DNA of 64,000 nucleotides, taken from positions 62,001-126,000 of the forward strand of contig NZ_CP099466.1 of the NCBI RefSeq assembly GCF_023921125.1. Reading direction: 5' to 3'. Both the position numbers and the translations under genes were made by a program. Position 1 is the first letter of the stretch. Each line of letters begins with the position of its first letter. This stretch comes from Arthrobacter caoxuetaonis (GTDB lineage: Bacteria; Actinomycetota; Actinomycetes; Actinomycetales; Micrococcaceae). Positions 47,255-55,493 of the stretch are shown here, one piece after another. A model generated the notes under the pieces. That model worked only from the letters and a program-made list of their open reading frames with translations. It was not told where the DNA came from and searched no databases.

Positions 47255-48256
47255 ATGAAGAAACTCATCAATGATCCCCGCTCGGTGGTCGCTGAATCCC
47301 TGGAGGGTTTCGCGCAGGCCCACGGCGACATCGTGAAGGTGCACGCAGATCCTGCCTACGTCCTGCGCGCCGATGCTCCCGTGCACGGCAAGGTCGCCCT
47401 CGTTTCCGGCGGCGGCAGCGGCCATGAACCGCTCCATGCCGGGTATGTCGGCAAAGGCATGCTGGACGGCGCCGTGCCCGGGGCCGTCTTCACGTCCCCC
47501 ACACCGGACCAGATCCTCCCCGCCATCACGGGGACAGACTCCGGCGCGGGCGTCCTGCTGATCGTCAAGAACTACACCGGGGACATCCTGAATTTCGAGA
47601 CTGCAGCCGAACTGGCCCAGATGGAGGACATTCAGGTCCGCACGGTGGTGGTCAACGACGACGTCGCGGTGGAGGATTCGCTCTATACCGCCGGACGGCG
47701 CGGGGTTGGCGGCACTGTGCTGCTGGAGCGCATTGCGGGTGCGGCGGCGGAACGCGGAGACTCGCTGGACTCAGTGGCGGCCATTGCCGAACGCGTCAAC
47801 GCCAACGTGCGGTCCATGGGAGTCGCCCTGAGCGCCTGCACGGTTCCGCACGCCGGTGAGCCAAGCTTTGAACTGGCCGAGGACGAAATCGAACTGGGGG
47901 TGGGCATCCACGGCGAGCCCGGCCGCCGTCGCATGCCGATGGCCGCTGCTGACGCCATCACGGACCAGCTCCTCGAACCGGTTCTCTCAGATCTAGGTAC
48001 AGGCTCGGGTGAGCGTGTGCTGCTCTTCGTCAACGGAATGGGCGGCACTCCGCTCAGTGAGCTCTACATCGTGTACCGGCATGCAGCCAAGGTCCTGGCG
48101 GACCGGGGCATCCATGTTGAGCGGTCCCTGGTGGGCAACTACATCACGGCCCTGGAAATGCAGGGCGCGTCGGTGACGGTGCTGAAACTCGACGACGACA
48201 TGATCGATCTGTGGGACTCTCCGGTTCATACCGCGGCCCTGCGGTGGGGGGTGTAG
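47255..48256 (+). CDS. dhaK: PEP-dependent dihydroxyacetone kinase, DhaK subunit
   Basis: 333 residues. ALVSGGGSGHEPLHAGYVGKGMLD is the substrate pocket (GGGSGHEP). His219 in GIHGEPG is expected to bind dihydroxyacetone covalently as a hemiaminal. With DhaL-ADP it makes dihydroxyacetone phosphate in the cytosol. AAAGGAGAG precedes the ATG at 47255. dhaL starts two bases after its stop. No dhaR activator or glycerol dehydrogenase gene is adjacent. Confidence 0.95.
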   Translation: MKKLINDPRSVVAESLEGFAQAHGDIVKVHADPAYVLRADAPVHGKVALVSGGGSGHEPLHAGYVGKGMLDGAVPGAVFTSPTPDQILPAITGTDSGAGVLLIVKNYTGDILNFETAAELAQMEDIQVRTVVVNDDVAVEDSLYTAGRRGVGGTVLLERIAGAAAERGDSLDSVAAIAERVNANVRSMGVALSACTVPHAGEPSFELAEDEIELGVGIHGEPGRRRMPMAAADAITDQLLEPVLSDLGTGSGERVLLFVNGMGGTPLSELYIVYRHAAKVLADRGIHVERSLVGNYITALEMQGASVTVLKLDDDMIDLWDSPVHTAALRWGV

Positions 48257-48258
48257 GA

Positions 48259-48900
48259 ATGGAACTCGATGCCCAGTGGGCTGCAGCATGGATGCGGGAC
48301 GCGGCTGTGTCCCTCTCGGATAACCGGCAGCGGCTGATCGACCTTGACCGCGCGATCGGCGACGCCGACCACGGTGAGAACATGGACCGGGGATTCAGCG
48401 CCATCGTCGAGAAGCTCGACGCTGACGGCGTGCCGGCCACGCCCTCGGACGTCTTCAAGACTGCCGCGATGACGCTCATGTCCAAAGTGGGCGGCGCCGC
48501 CGGGCCGCTCTACGGCACGGCGTTCCTGCGCGGAGCTGCGGCTGTGGCCGGGAAGGACGCCCTGACCGCGGACGACGTCGCAGCTTTCCTTGCAGCGGCG
48601 CGCGACGGCATCGTGAGCCGGGGGAAGGCCGAGCCCGGGGATAAGACCATGGTGGATGCTTTCTCCCCGGCGGTGGAAGCTGCGCAGACAGCCGCCTCAG
48701 CAGAGGCCAGCGGCCCGGAGGCCTTGGATGCAGCTGCCAACGCGGCCGAGGCGGGGCTGGCGGGCACCGAACCGCTCATCGCCCGGAAAGGCCGGGCAAG
48801 CTATCTGGGTGAGCGCAGCGCCGGGCACCTTGATCCCGGTGCCGCCTCGACTGCGCTCATCCTCAAGGCCGCTGCCCGTGCGGCGGGGGAGCAGGCATGA
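48259..48900 (+). CDS. dhaL: Dihydroxyacetone kinase, DhaL (ADP-binding) subunit
   Basis: 213 residues. IGDADHGENMDRG binds the magnesium-ADP cofactor (three conserved Asp), and KVGGAAGPLYGTAFLRG is the second family block. GDKTMVDAFSPA follows. The bound ADP is rephosphorylated by DhaM and passes phosphate to the substrate held by DhaK. The ATG at 48259 follows a G-rich sequence and the stop overlaps dhaM. Confidence 0.95.
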   Translation: MELDAQWAAAWMRDAAVSLSDNRQRLIDLDRAIGDADHGENMDRGFSAIVEKLDADGVPATPSDVFKTAAMTLMSKVGGAAGPLYGTAFLRGAAAVAGKDALTADDVAAFLAAARDGIVSRGKAEPGDKTMVDAFSPAVEAAQTAASAEASGPEALDAAANAAEAGLAGTEPLIARKGRASYLGERSAGHLDPGAASTALILKAAARAAGEQA

Positions 48901-49619
48901 AGGTAGGACTGGTCATCGTCTCCCACAGCGAGAAGCTCGCTGAGGGCGTCTGCGACCTTGCCGGACAGATGGCGCCCGATGTGGCGATCATTGCTGCGGG
49001 CGGAACGGATGACGGCGGGATTGGCACCAGCCTGGAGAAGATCACGGCAGGCATAGCCCGGGCCGACGGCGGTGCAGGGGCCGCCATCCTGGCGGACCTG
49101 GGGTCTGCGGTCATGACCACGGAAATGGCCCTGGAGTTCCTGGATCCCGAGCAGTCAGAGAGGGTGCGCCTGGCTGACGCTCCGCTGGTCGAAGGTGCGG
49201 TGGCGGCAGCAGTGGCTGCCCAGACCGGCCAGCCGCTGGAAACCGTGATCCGGGATGCAGAGGCCACAGCGGCCTCCATGGCCGGGGCAGCGGCCGCCCC
49301 GCCGCAGGACAGCGGCCAGGCGCCTGCCGACACGCTGGACGACATAGACCAGGACGACACCGGGGTGCAGGAAGCCTCCTGGGAACTGATCAACCCGATG
49401 GGCCTGCATGCACGGCCGGCAGCAGCCGTGGCGCAGGCGATGGCCGACCTGGACGCAGAGATCACCATCAACGGCGTTGACGCTAAATCCGTGATGATGC
49501 TGATGACGCTGGGGCTGAAGGCGGGGGACACCCTGACGGTTTCGGCGCATGGGCCGGACGCCGAGCGGGCCATCGAGATGCTCGGACTCGAGGTCCGCAA
49601 CGGGTTCGGCGAGATCTAG
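48897..49619 (+). CDS. dhaM: Dihydroxyacetone kinase phosphotransfer subunit DhaM (EIIA-HPr fusion)
   Basis: 240 residues in two domains. The mannose-EIIA-like domain (1-130) has the phosphorylated His10 in VSHSEKLAEG. After an Ala/Asp-rich linker an HPr domain begins near 158, with the phosphorylated His171 in NPMGLHARPAA. It lacks the third, EI-like domain found in the E. coli protein, so phosphate must come from a separate enzyme I. It phosphorylates DhaL-ADP. It overlaps dhaL by ATGA, and ends the operon. Confidence 0.95.
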   Translation: MKVGLVIVSHSEKLAEGVCDLAGQMAPDVAIIAAGGTDDGGIGTSLEKITAGIARADGGAGAAILADLGSAVMTTEMALEFLDPEQSERVRLADAPLVEGAVAAAVAAQTGQPLETVIRDAEATAASMAGAAAAPPQDSGQAPADTLDDIDQDDTGVQEASWELINPMGLHARPAAAVAQAMADLDAEITINGVDAKSVMMLMTLGLKAGDTLTVSAHGPDAERAIEMLGLEVRNGFGEI

Positions 49620-49646
49620 GAAGCCGAGATTTAGGAAACAGAGCCC

Positions 49647-50591
49647 CTACGCCGGCAGCCGGACACCCGCGTCTGAAAGTTCTGCCAGTCCGTCGCGCAG
49701 CAAACCTGCCAGAGCGCGTTCCAGCTGCTCCTGCGGTGCGGAAAGCGCATGCAGTGCCCCCAGCGGGCTCAAGGAGGAGTCTGCGGCCGGAGCGCCGAGA
49801 TCCACCGGACCGGTGAGCAGCAGTTCGCGGAGCACCGGACCCTCGGCCTGCCGCAGGACCGCCATCATGGCGCCGCGCACCTGGCGGTCGGTCCCGTGCC
49901 AGGCCTGGCCCTTGGGGATGTAGTGCGGCTCCGGGCGCCCGGCCTGCACCCAGGCGCAGTTACTGAGCACGGGGCACTCTTCGCAGCGGGGACTGCGGGC
50001 CGTACACACCATGGCTCCCAGCTCCATCACCGATGCGTTCCAGGCGACAGCTTCAGCGTCGGCGTCGGGAAGCAGCGAGTCAGCCAGCCGCATTTCCGCA
50101 GCTGTCAGGGACTGGGAAGGAAGGGCATTGCCGGTGATCAGCCGGGCATGGACACGGCGGATATTCGTATCCACTACGGTTTCCCGGCGTCCAAACGCGA
50201 AGGACGCGACGGCGGCGGCTGTATAGTCCCCGACGCCGGGAAGGGTGAGCAGGGCGGCATGGGTATCCGGGACCTTGCCGCCGTGTACTTCCGTGATCGC
50301 TGCGGCGGCTGCATGAAGGCGCAGCGCCCGGCGCGGATACCCCAGCCGGCCCCACGCGCGGACGGCCTCGCCGCTGGGTTCAGCCGCGAGGGCGGCAGGC
50401 TCGGGCCAGCGTTCCATCCACTCGTGCCACACGGGCAGGACGCGCACTACGGGCGTCTGCTGAAGCATGACCTCGCTTACCAGGATGCCCCATGGGCTGC
50501 ACTCCGGATCGCGCCAGGGAAGGTCACGGGCATTTTCGGCGAACCAGCCGTTAATGCGGGCATGGAGCTTCCGTTTGTGCTCCGGTTCCAT
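49647..50591 (-). CDS. mutY: A/G-specific adenine glycosylase
   Basis: 314 residues. The catalytic Glu is Glu40 (ILVSEVMLQQ). The helix-hairpin-helix is LPGVGDYTAAAV with the later Asp in VVDTNIRRV, and the iron-sulfur cluster is held by C-x6-C-x2-C-x5-C (CTARSPRCEECPVLSNC). It removes adenine mispaired with 8-oxoguanine. The C-terminal recognition domain is short. ATG 50591 is chosen, preceded by GAGGGAG; an in-frame TTG 27 bases upstream lies too near a -10-like TAGAGT. Confidence 0.94.
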   Translation of the reverse strand: MEPEHKRKLHARINGWFAENARDLPWRDPECSPWGILVSEVMLQQTPVVRVLPVWHEWMERWPEPAALAAEPSGEAVRAWGRLGYPRRALRLHAAAAAITEVHGGKVPDTHAALLTLPGVGDYTAAAVASFAFGRRETVVDTNIRRVHARLITGNALPSQSLTAAEMRLADSLLPDADAEAVAWNASVMELGAMVCTARSPRCEECPVLSNCAWVQAGRPEPHYIPKGQAWHGTDRQVRGAMMAVLRQAEGPVLRELLLTGPVDLGAPAADSSLSPLGALHALSAPQEQLERALAGLLRDGLAELSDAGVRLPA

Positions 50592-50666
50592 CCGCTGCTC
50601 CCTCTGTCTGACCACCAATACTCTACTGACCGGCGTGGTGTGCGCAGTAATCCGCCGCTGCCTCCC

Positions 50667-50672
50667 TAGCCT
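50667..50672 (+). promoter_or_regulatory. -10 hexamer TAGCCT of a leaderless transcript
   Basis: TAGCCT, six bases, then the ATG at 50679; no Shine-Dalgarno sequence. Confidence 0.6.
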
Positions 50673-50678
50673 TAACGC

Positions 50679-51398
50679 ATGGCGGGAAAAAAGCCCCAGG
50701 GCAAGCCGGGCCGGGGAGGCACTGCCGGCGCGAAGGCCAAGCCTCGCGGCGGCAGCGGCTCCCGTATGCCTGCGCGTCCCAGCAAGGCTGTCGCCCGCAG
50801 GCGGCGCCTGGTGCTGCTCCTGGCCCTGCTGCTCGTCATAGCGGGCGGGGTCTGGGGAGCCACAGCACTCGCCGGAGCCCTTTCGCGTCCCGGCAACGCG
50901 GATGCCGCAGAACCTTTTCAGTCCGCGCCGACTGCCTCGCCGTCAGCTGCGGAGAACGACGGCGGCAAGGCCCCGGAGGAGCCGGACGCACCTGCCGAGG
51001 GTGAAGCGGATCCCGCTTGTCCGGCCGCGGCAGTCAAGGTCGAAGCAGCCACCGACGCGCCGGTCTATGCCGCCGGGGTGAATCCGGTGCTGAGCCTCAC
51101 CGTGACGAATACGGGTCCGGAGCCCTGCGAGATCAATGTGGGGACCACACAAATGGAGTTCTCCGTCACCAGCGGTTCGGACCGCATCTTCTCCTCGGTG
51201 GACTGCCAGGACGGCGGCGAAGACCTGGTGAAGGAGTTCGCGGCGGGTGCGTCCGAAACGGCCAATTTCACGTGGGAACGGCTGCGCTCGGCGCCCGGCT
51301 GCACGGCCGTAGCGAGCAATCCCAACCCCGGGTGGTACGTGTTCACGGCGAGCCTGGGCGGAAAAACCAGCGAGAAAGCTGTCTTCCAGCTGGATTGA
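50679..51398 (+). CDS. Membrane-anchored extracytoplasmic protein with beta-sandwich-like domain
   Basis: 239 residues. A basic, disordered front (about 1-43, rich in Lys, Arg, Gly) is followed by one membrane helix (about 44-68) and a Pro/Ala/Glu linker. A soluble domain from about residue 110 contains NPVLSLTVTNTGPEPCEINVG and TTQMEFSVTSG, which reads like an Ig-like fold, with four Cys that may form disulfides. It is typical of actinobacterial envelope proteins of unknown role. It is divergent from mutY and convergent with disA. Confidence 0.7.
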   Translation: MAGKKPQGKPGRGGTAGAKAKPRGGSGSRMPARPSKAVARRRRLVLLLALLLVIAGGVWGATALAGALSRPGNADAAEPFQSAPTASPSAAENDGGKAPEEPDAPAEGEADPACPAAAVKVEAATDAPVYAAGVNPVLSLTVTNTGPEPCEINVGTTQMEFSVTSGSDRIFSSVDCQDGGEDLVKEFAAGASETANFTWERLRSAPGCTAVASNPNPGWYVFTASLGGKTSEKAVFQLD

Positions 51399-51425
51399 CG
51401 GCCGTTGCCGCGGAGCCTGAGGGGA

Positions 51426-52502
51426 TTACATGAACCGGTCGAGCAGGCTGGTCTCCGCTATCCGGGAAAGTCCTTCGCGCACGGTCCGCGCCCGCTGTTC
51501 GCCGATGCCGTCAACCTGCATCAGGTCCTCGATGTTGGCGGCCATGAGGTTCTGCAGGCCGCTGAAGTGGTCCACCAGGCGGTTCGAGACAGCCGGCGGG
51601 ACGCTCTTGATGTTGCTCAGGAGGCGGTAGCCGCGGGGCTGGACCACTGCTTCGAGGGAATCCTGGCCTGGCTGGAAACCGACAACGGCAGCGATCTTGC
51701 CCAGGTCCACCATGTCGGAAGAGCTGAGGTTCTGCAGCGTTGCGACCTGTTCGTCCACATTGCCCGGAGTGCTGCTGATGTCGGCGTAGTCGCGGACAAT
51801 CATTTCGCTTCCCGGGCCCAACCCGGTTGTGAGCTCTTCGAGCTGGAGGGAGAGCAGGCGCCCGTCGACTCCCAGTTCAAGCACGTACTGCGAGATCTCC
51901 TCGGAGATCCGGCGCACCATTTCCTGGCGCTGGAGTGTGACGGCGACGTCGCGGACAGTCACCATCGCCTCGATCTCCAGTGCGGAGAGTGAATTGGTCA
52001 CCTGGTCCAGGCGGGTGCGGTAGCGCTCCAAGGTGGCCAGAGCCTGGTTGGCGCGGGCCAGGACGGGTTCGGATCCCTCCAGGACGTGGCGCAGGCCTCC
52101 GACGTAAAGCTGGATGATCTGCATGGACTGGCTGACGGAAATCACGGGGAAGCCGGTCTGGATGGCAACGCGTTCCGCCGTGCGGTGGCGGGTTCCGGAC
52201 TCGTGGGTCTCAATGGTGTGGTCCGGCACCAGCTGGACGGCGGCACGCAGGATGTTCGCCCCGTCCTTGTCGCAGACGATCGCGCCGTCCATCTTCGCCA
52301 GCTCACGAAGGCGCGTGGAGGAGAACTCAATACCGATGTCGAAGCCGCCGGAGCAGATGGAGTCCACCGTGCGGTCGAAGCCGAGGACAATCAGCGCGCC
52401 GGTCCGGCCGCGGAGGATCCGTTCCAAACCGTCGCGCAGGGCGGTTCCGGGCGCCACTCTGGCCAGAGTGGCCTTCAGCGCATCCTCGGGGGTGCGTGCC
52501 AT
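51426..52502 (-). CDS. disA: DNA integrity scanning diadenylate cyclase
   Basis: 358 residues. The DAC domain (about 15-150) has the catalytic DGA (MDGAIV) and RHR (SGTRHRTAE). A helical spine follows, and the C-terminal helix-hairpin-helix (NIEDLMQVDGIGEQRARTVREG) binds branched DNA. It makes cyclic di-AMP from two ATP while scanning DNA. GGAAGTGA precedes the ATG at 52502. radA lies just upstream on the same strand, the conserved arrangement. Confidence 0.95.
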   Translation of the reverse strand: MARTPEDALKATLARVAPGTALRDGLERILRGRTGALIVLGFDRTVDSICSGGFDIGIEFSSTRLRELAKMDGAIVCDKDGANILRAAVQLVPDHTIETHESGTRHRTAERVAIQTGFPVISVSQSMQIIQLYVGGLRHVLEGSEPVLARANQALATLERYRTRLDQVTNSLSALEIEAMVTVRDVAVTLQRQEMVRRISEEISQYVLELGVDGRLLSLQLEELTTGLGPGSEMIVRDYADISSTPGNVDEQVATLQNLSSSDMVDLGKIAAVVGFQPGQDSLEAVVQPRGYRLLSNIKSVPPAVSNRLVDHFSGLQNLMAANIEDLMQVDGIGEQRARTVREGLSRIAETSLLDRFM

Positions 52503-52652
52503 TGTCACTTCCTTCCGGCCAGTCCGGCCCACGGGCGTTCTGGGCGTGGGGTGCGCAGACACTTCACCATAGTAATGCGCCAACAGGCCACATTGGCCCC
52601 ATTGTTCCCGCAGTATGACAGCGAAAGCTCACACCCGCGGGACAGGCGCGCC

Positions 52653-54020
52653 CTAGAAGAGCAGTTCCAGTGCCTCGGAGAGCGTAGTGACCTCACGTAC
52701 CTTGAAGCCGGCGGGAACCTGGCCCGGACCGTTGGGGGATGCCGGAACTACGGCATGGCTGAACCCCAGCCGTTCGGCTTCCTGCACCCTGCGGGCTATG
52801 CCGGGTATCGGACGGACCTCCCCGGCCAGGCCGACTTCCCCGAAGGCTATGAGCCGGGCAGGAAGAGGCTTGTTCATCTTGGCCGAAGCAACGGCCAGGG
52901 CGACGGCGAGGTCGGTTGCCGGTTCGGACAGTTTCACTCCGCCAACGGTGGCAACGTAGCTGTCGTCCTTGGCGAGGTTCATGGAGGCGCGCTGCTGCAG
53001 CACGGCAAGCAGCATGGCCACTCGGGCCGAGTCCAGGCCGCTCGTGGCCCGGCGGGCCTGGGCGTTTCCGGTTTCAGCCAGCAGAGCCTGGACCTCGGCA
53101 ACGAGCGGACGCCGCCCTTCCAGGGTTACCGTGATGCAGGTTCCGGACACGGGTTCCTTGGTGCGGGAAACGAACAGGCCGGACGGGTCAGCCAGTCCTA
53201 CGATGCCGTCTTCAGTGAGATCGAAGCAGCCCACTTCGTCCGTGGGGCCGTAGCGGTTCTTGACCGCACGGACCAGCCGGAGGCGCGAGTGGCGGTCGCC
53301 GTCGAACTGGCAGACCACGTCCACCAGGTGTTCCAGCAGCCGGGGGCCGGCGATTGAACCGTCCTTGGTGACGTGGCCGACCAGCAAGGTGGTCATGTTC
53401 CTGGTCTTGGCCGCATTGATGAGCGACGCCGCGACCTCACGGACCTGGCTGACACCGCCGGCGCTGCCGTCCACCGCGGAGCTGCTCAGCGTCTGCACCG
53501 AATCCACGATCAGCAGGGCTGGCTTGACCTGCTCGACCTGGCCGAGCGCCTGGCCCAGGTCGGTTTCCGCACTGAGGTAGAGGCTCTGGGACACCGCGCC
53601 GATCCGTTCAGCACGCAGCTTTACCTGAGCGGTGGATTCTTCGCCGGTGACGTAGAGAACGTCCTTGCCCTGCCCGGCTACCCGTGCGGCGACATCCAGC
53701 AGCAGCGTGGACTTGCCGACACCCGGTTCCCCAGCCAGCAGGATGACGGCGCCGGGGACGAGGCCGCCGCCCAGCACGCGGTCCAGCTCGCCCACCCCGG
53801 TGGGCTGGTAAGCGGCAGTGGTGGCGTCGACGTCAGCGATCCGCTGCGCCGGGCGGGCGACTGTTGCGGCAGGCGTGGTCCGGGCCAGTACTTCCCCGGC
53901 TTCCTCCACTGTTCCCCAGGCCTGGCACTCACCGCAGCGGCCCACCCACTTCACGGCGGTCCAGCCGCATTCGGTGCAGCGGTAGTTGGCAGTTTTTGCC
54001 CGGGATGTCTTGGTGGCCAT
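52653..54020 (-). CDS. radA: DNA repair protein RadA
   Basis: 455 residues. A C4 zinc finger (CTECGWTAVKWVGRCGEC) opens it. The RecA-like core has Walker A GEPGVGKSTLL, and KNRYG marks RadA (VKNRYGPTDEVGCF). A Lon-like C-terminal domain follows (AVALAVASAKMNKPLPA). It helps branch migration in recombination; in other bacteria it controls DisA activity. A TAGCCT hexamer lies six bases before the ATG, so the mRNA looks leaderless. 150 bases separate it from disA, with TACTAT as a possible disA -10. Confidence 0.96.
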   Translation of the reverse strand: MATKTSRAKTANYRCTECGWTAVKWVGRCGECQAWGTVEEAGEVLARTTPAATVARPAQRIADVDATTAAYQPTGVGELDRVLGGGLVPGAVILLAGEPGVGKSTLLLDVAARVAGQGKDVLYVTGEESTAQVKLRAERIGAVSQSLYLSAETDLGQALGQVEQVKPALLIVDSVQTLSSSAVDGSAGGVSQVREVAASLINAAKTRNMTTLLVGHVTKDGSIAGPRLLEHLVDVVCQFDGDRHSRLRLVRAVKNRYGPTDEVGCFDLTEDGIVGLADPSGLFVSRTKEPVSGTCITVTLEGRRPLVAEVQALLAETGNAQARRATSGLDSARVAMLLAVLQQRASMNLAKDDSYVATVGGVKLSEPATDLAVALAVASAKMNKPLPARLIAFGEVGLAGEVRPIPGIARRVQEAERLGFSHAVVPASPNGPGQVPAGFKVREVTTLSEALELLF

Positions 54021-54026
54021 GCCAAC

Positions 54027-54032
54027 AGGCTA
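54027..54032 (-). promoter_or_regulatory. -10 hexamer TAGCCT of a leaderless radA transcript
   Basis: On the minus strand TAGCCT is followed by GTTGGC and then the radA ATG. Confidence 0.65.
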
Positions 54033-54082
54033 TCTGGCGGCACTGACACGGCCGGCCACGCAGGCCGGCTGCCGCCGGGAGG

Positions 54083-55213
54083 CTAGACCTCGGAAAGGTA
54101 GCTGACCGCTTCTTCGTGAGGCAGGCCGGTGGCTTCGAGGAGATCGACCACCAGCGGCCGGAAGAGCATCACCAGGGCATCGCCGTACAGATCGGTGACC
54201 TCCAAATTCGCGGGGTGCAGCCGGGACGCGACGGCGGCAAGTTCGTTGCGGGCCTGGCGCAGGTGGCGTTCGCGCATGGCTGCGGATTCCCCGCCGCCCA
54301 GGGCCCGGGCCAGAACATCAACGGCGTCGGCGGTGTCATTGATGACTTCGGAGACTTTCTCCAGCGCTGAATCCGACAGTGCTGCGTGGTTGATCACGGA
54401 GGTGGACCGGCGGGCGAAGACCCGGCTGTTGCGGATCGCCAGGTCCAGGTAACTGACGGATCCGCGCAGGTCGCCGAGCTCGGCGAGGTACCGCCGGTAG
54501 GCCGGAGAAATCCTCGCGACCTCGCGGGCATCACGGATACTGCGGGCCAGAAGGTCCAGCTGCGGCTGGGTATTCCTGGCCCGGACCAATGCATGCCAGG
54601 CCAAGGTCGAGTCGCTGCGGACCAGCGCGTCAGCGGTCTGGCGCAGCACGGCGGAGAGTTCGCTGAGCAGTTCCCGAATGTTGGATTTCGGTTCGCGCCG
54701 GGGGTCGCGCGGCGCCAGCATGGTGACGATCAGGGCGAAGATGCCGCCCACCACCGCGTCGGCGCTGCGGGTGAAGACACCGCCGTCGGGCGCCGGAAGC
54801 AGCACCACGAGCAGGGACTGCAGTCCCAGCTGGGTGGTGAAGATGACTCCGCGGTCCAGGAAACGCGCCAGCATCAGGGAAGCAAAGAGTACGACGGCGG
54901 CCTGCCAGAGACCGGTGCCAAGGACATGGAGCAGCGCCTCACCGATCGTGATGCCCAGCGTGCAGCCGATTCCGACCTCCAGCACCCGGCGGGTCCGCGG
55001 TTCCCGGGAAAAGCCGAGCGATATCAGGGCAGCGGTCGCTGCGAACAGCGGACCTTCGTGGCCGAGTACATATTCAGCAAAGGCATAGGCACCCACCGCG
55101 CAGATTGTCATCTGCAGTGCGGGGATGACCGAGGCTCCGCTGCGCTTCACCCCTACCCGGAACCGGTCCCGCAGGAACCCGCGGCTGGCGGCGATACGGT
55201 TACGGGCTGGCAT
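54083..55213 (-). CDS. FUSC-family (aromatic acid exporter-like) membrane protein
   Basis: 376 residues. The N-terminal half has about five to six hydrophobic helices (VGAYAFAEYVLGHEGPLFAATAALISLGF and following) with the FUSC/ArAE pattern; the C-terminal half is a soluble helical region. Relatives export aromatic acids or act on envelope lipids; substrate unknown. The -10 hexamer TAGACT lies six bases before the ATG at 55213, which supports this start. It is divergent from pstS with a large inverted repeat in the gap. Confidence 0.8.
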   Translation of the reverse strand: MPARNRIAASRGFLRDRFRVGVKRSGASVIPALQMTICAVGAYAFAEYVLGHEGPLFAATAALISLGFSREPRTRRVLEVGIGCTLGITIGEALLHVLGTGLWQAAVVLFASLMLARFLDRGVIFTTQLGLQSLLVVLLPAPDGGVFTRSADAVVGGIFALIVTMLAPRDPRREPKSNIRELLSELSAVLRQTADALVRSDSTLAWHALVRARNTQPQLDLLARSIRDAREVARISPAYRRYLAELGDLRGSVSYLDLAIRNSRVFARRSTSVINHAALSDSALEKVSEVINDTADAVDVLARALGGGESAAMRERHLRQARNELAAVASRLHPANLEVTDLYGDALVMLFRPLVVDLLEATGLPHEEAVSYLSEV

Positions 55214-55219
55214 GGGATT

Positions 55220-55225
55220 AGTCTA
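55220..55225 (-). promoter_or_regulatory. -10 hexamer TAGACT of a leaderless transcript
   Basis: On the minus strand TAGACT is followed by AATCCC and then the ATG of the FUSC gene. Confidence 0.65.
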
Positions 55226-55292
55226 GGACGGCTCCGCCGAAGTGCCGACCCGGCGAGTCACTATGACCGGCAGATGGCCGGCTGGATCTATG

Positions 55293-55327
55293 CCCGCTTG
55301 TTTCCGGACCCTGTGGAAACAAGCGGG
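55293..55327. repeat. Perfect 13-bp inverted repeat in the FUSC-pstS gap
   Basis: CCCGCTTGTTTCC (55293-55305) and its complement (55315-55327) enclose nine bases. No T-run follows. It lies 42 bases upstream of the PHO box. Confidence 0.7.
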
Positions 55328-55368
55328 AGGCCTGAACGCTACGGGAATTCCCCCAGTGCTTGGCCCCA

Positions 55369-55390
55369 GTTCACTTTTTGTTCACTTTGG
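55369..55390 (+). promoter_or_regulatory. PHO box of the pst operon (two 11-bp direct repeats)
   Basis: GTTCACTTTTT at 55369-55379 is followed by GTTCACTTTGG at 55380-55390, the tandem 11-bp arrangement bound by PhoP in actinobacteria, 103 bases before the pstS start. Confidence 0.8.
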
Positions 55391-55493
55391 GAGGGCACGC
55401 TCAGTTGCGGGACGGGAAATCCGCCCAGGAACACGGTCTCCCGGCGCTCTTGGCGCCGGAAATGCCACCACACCCTTGAAAGGGAACAACAAC

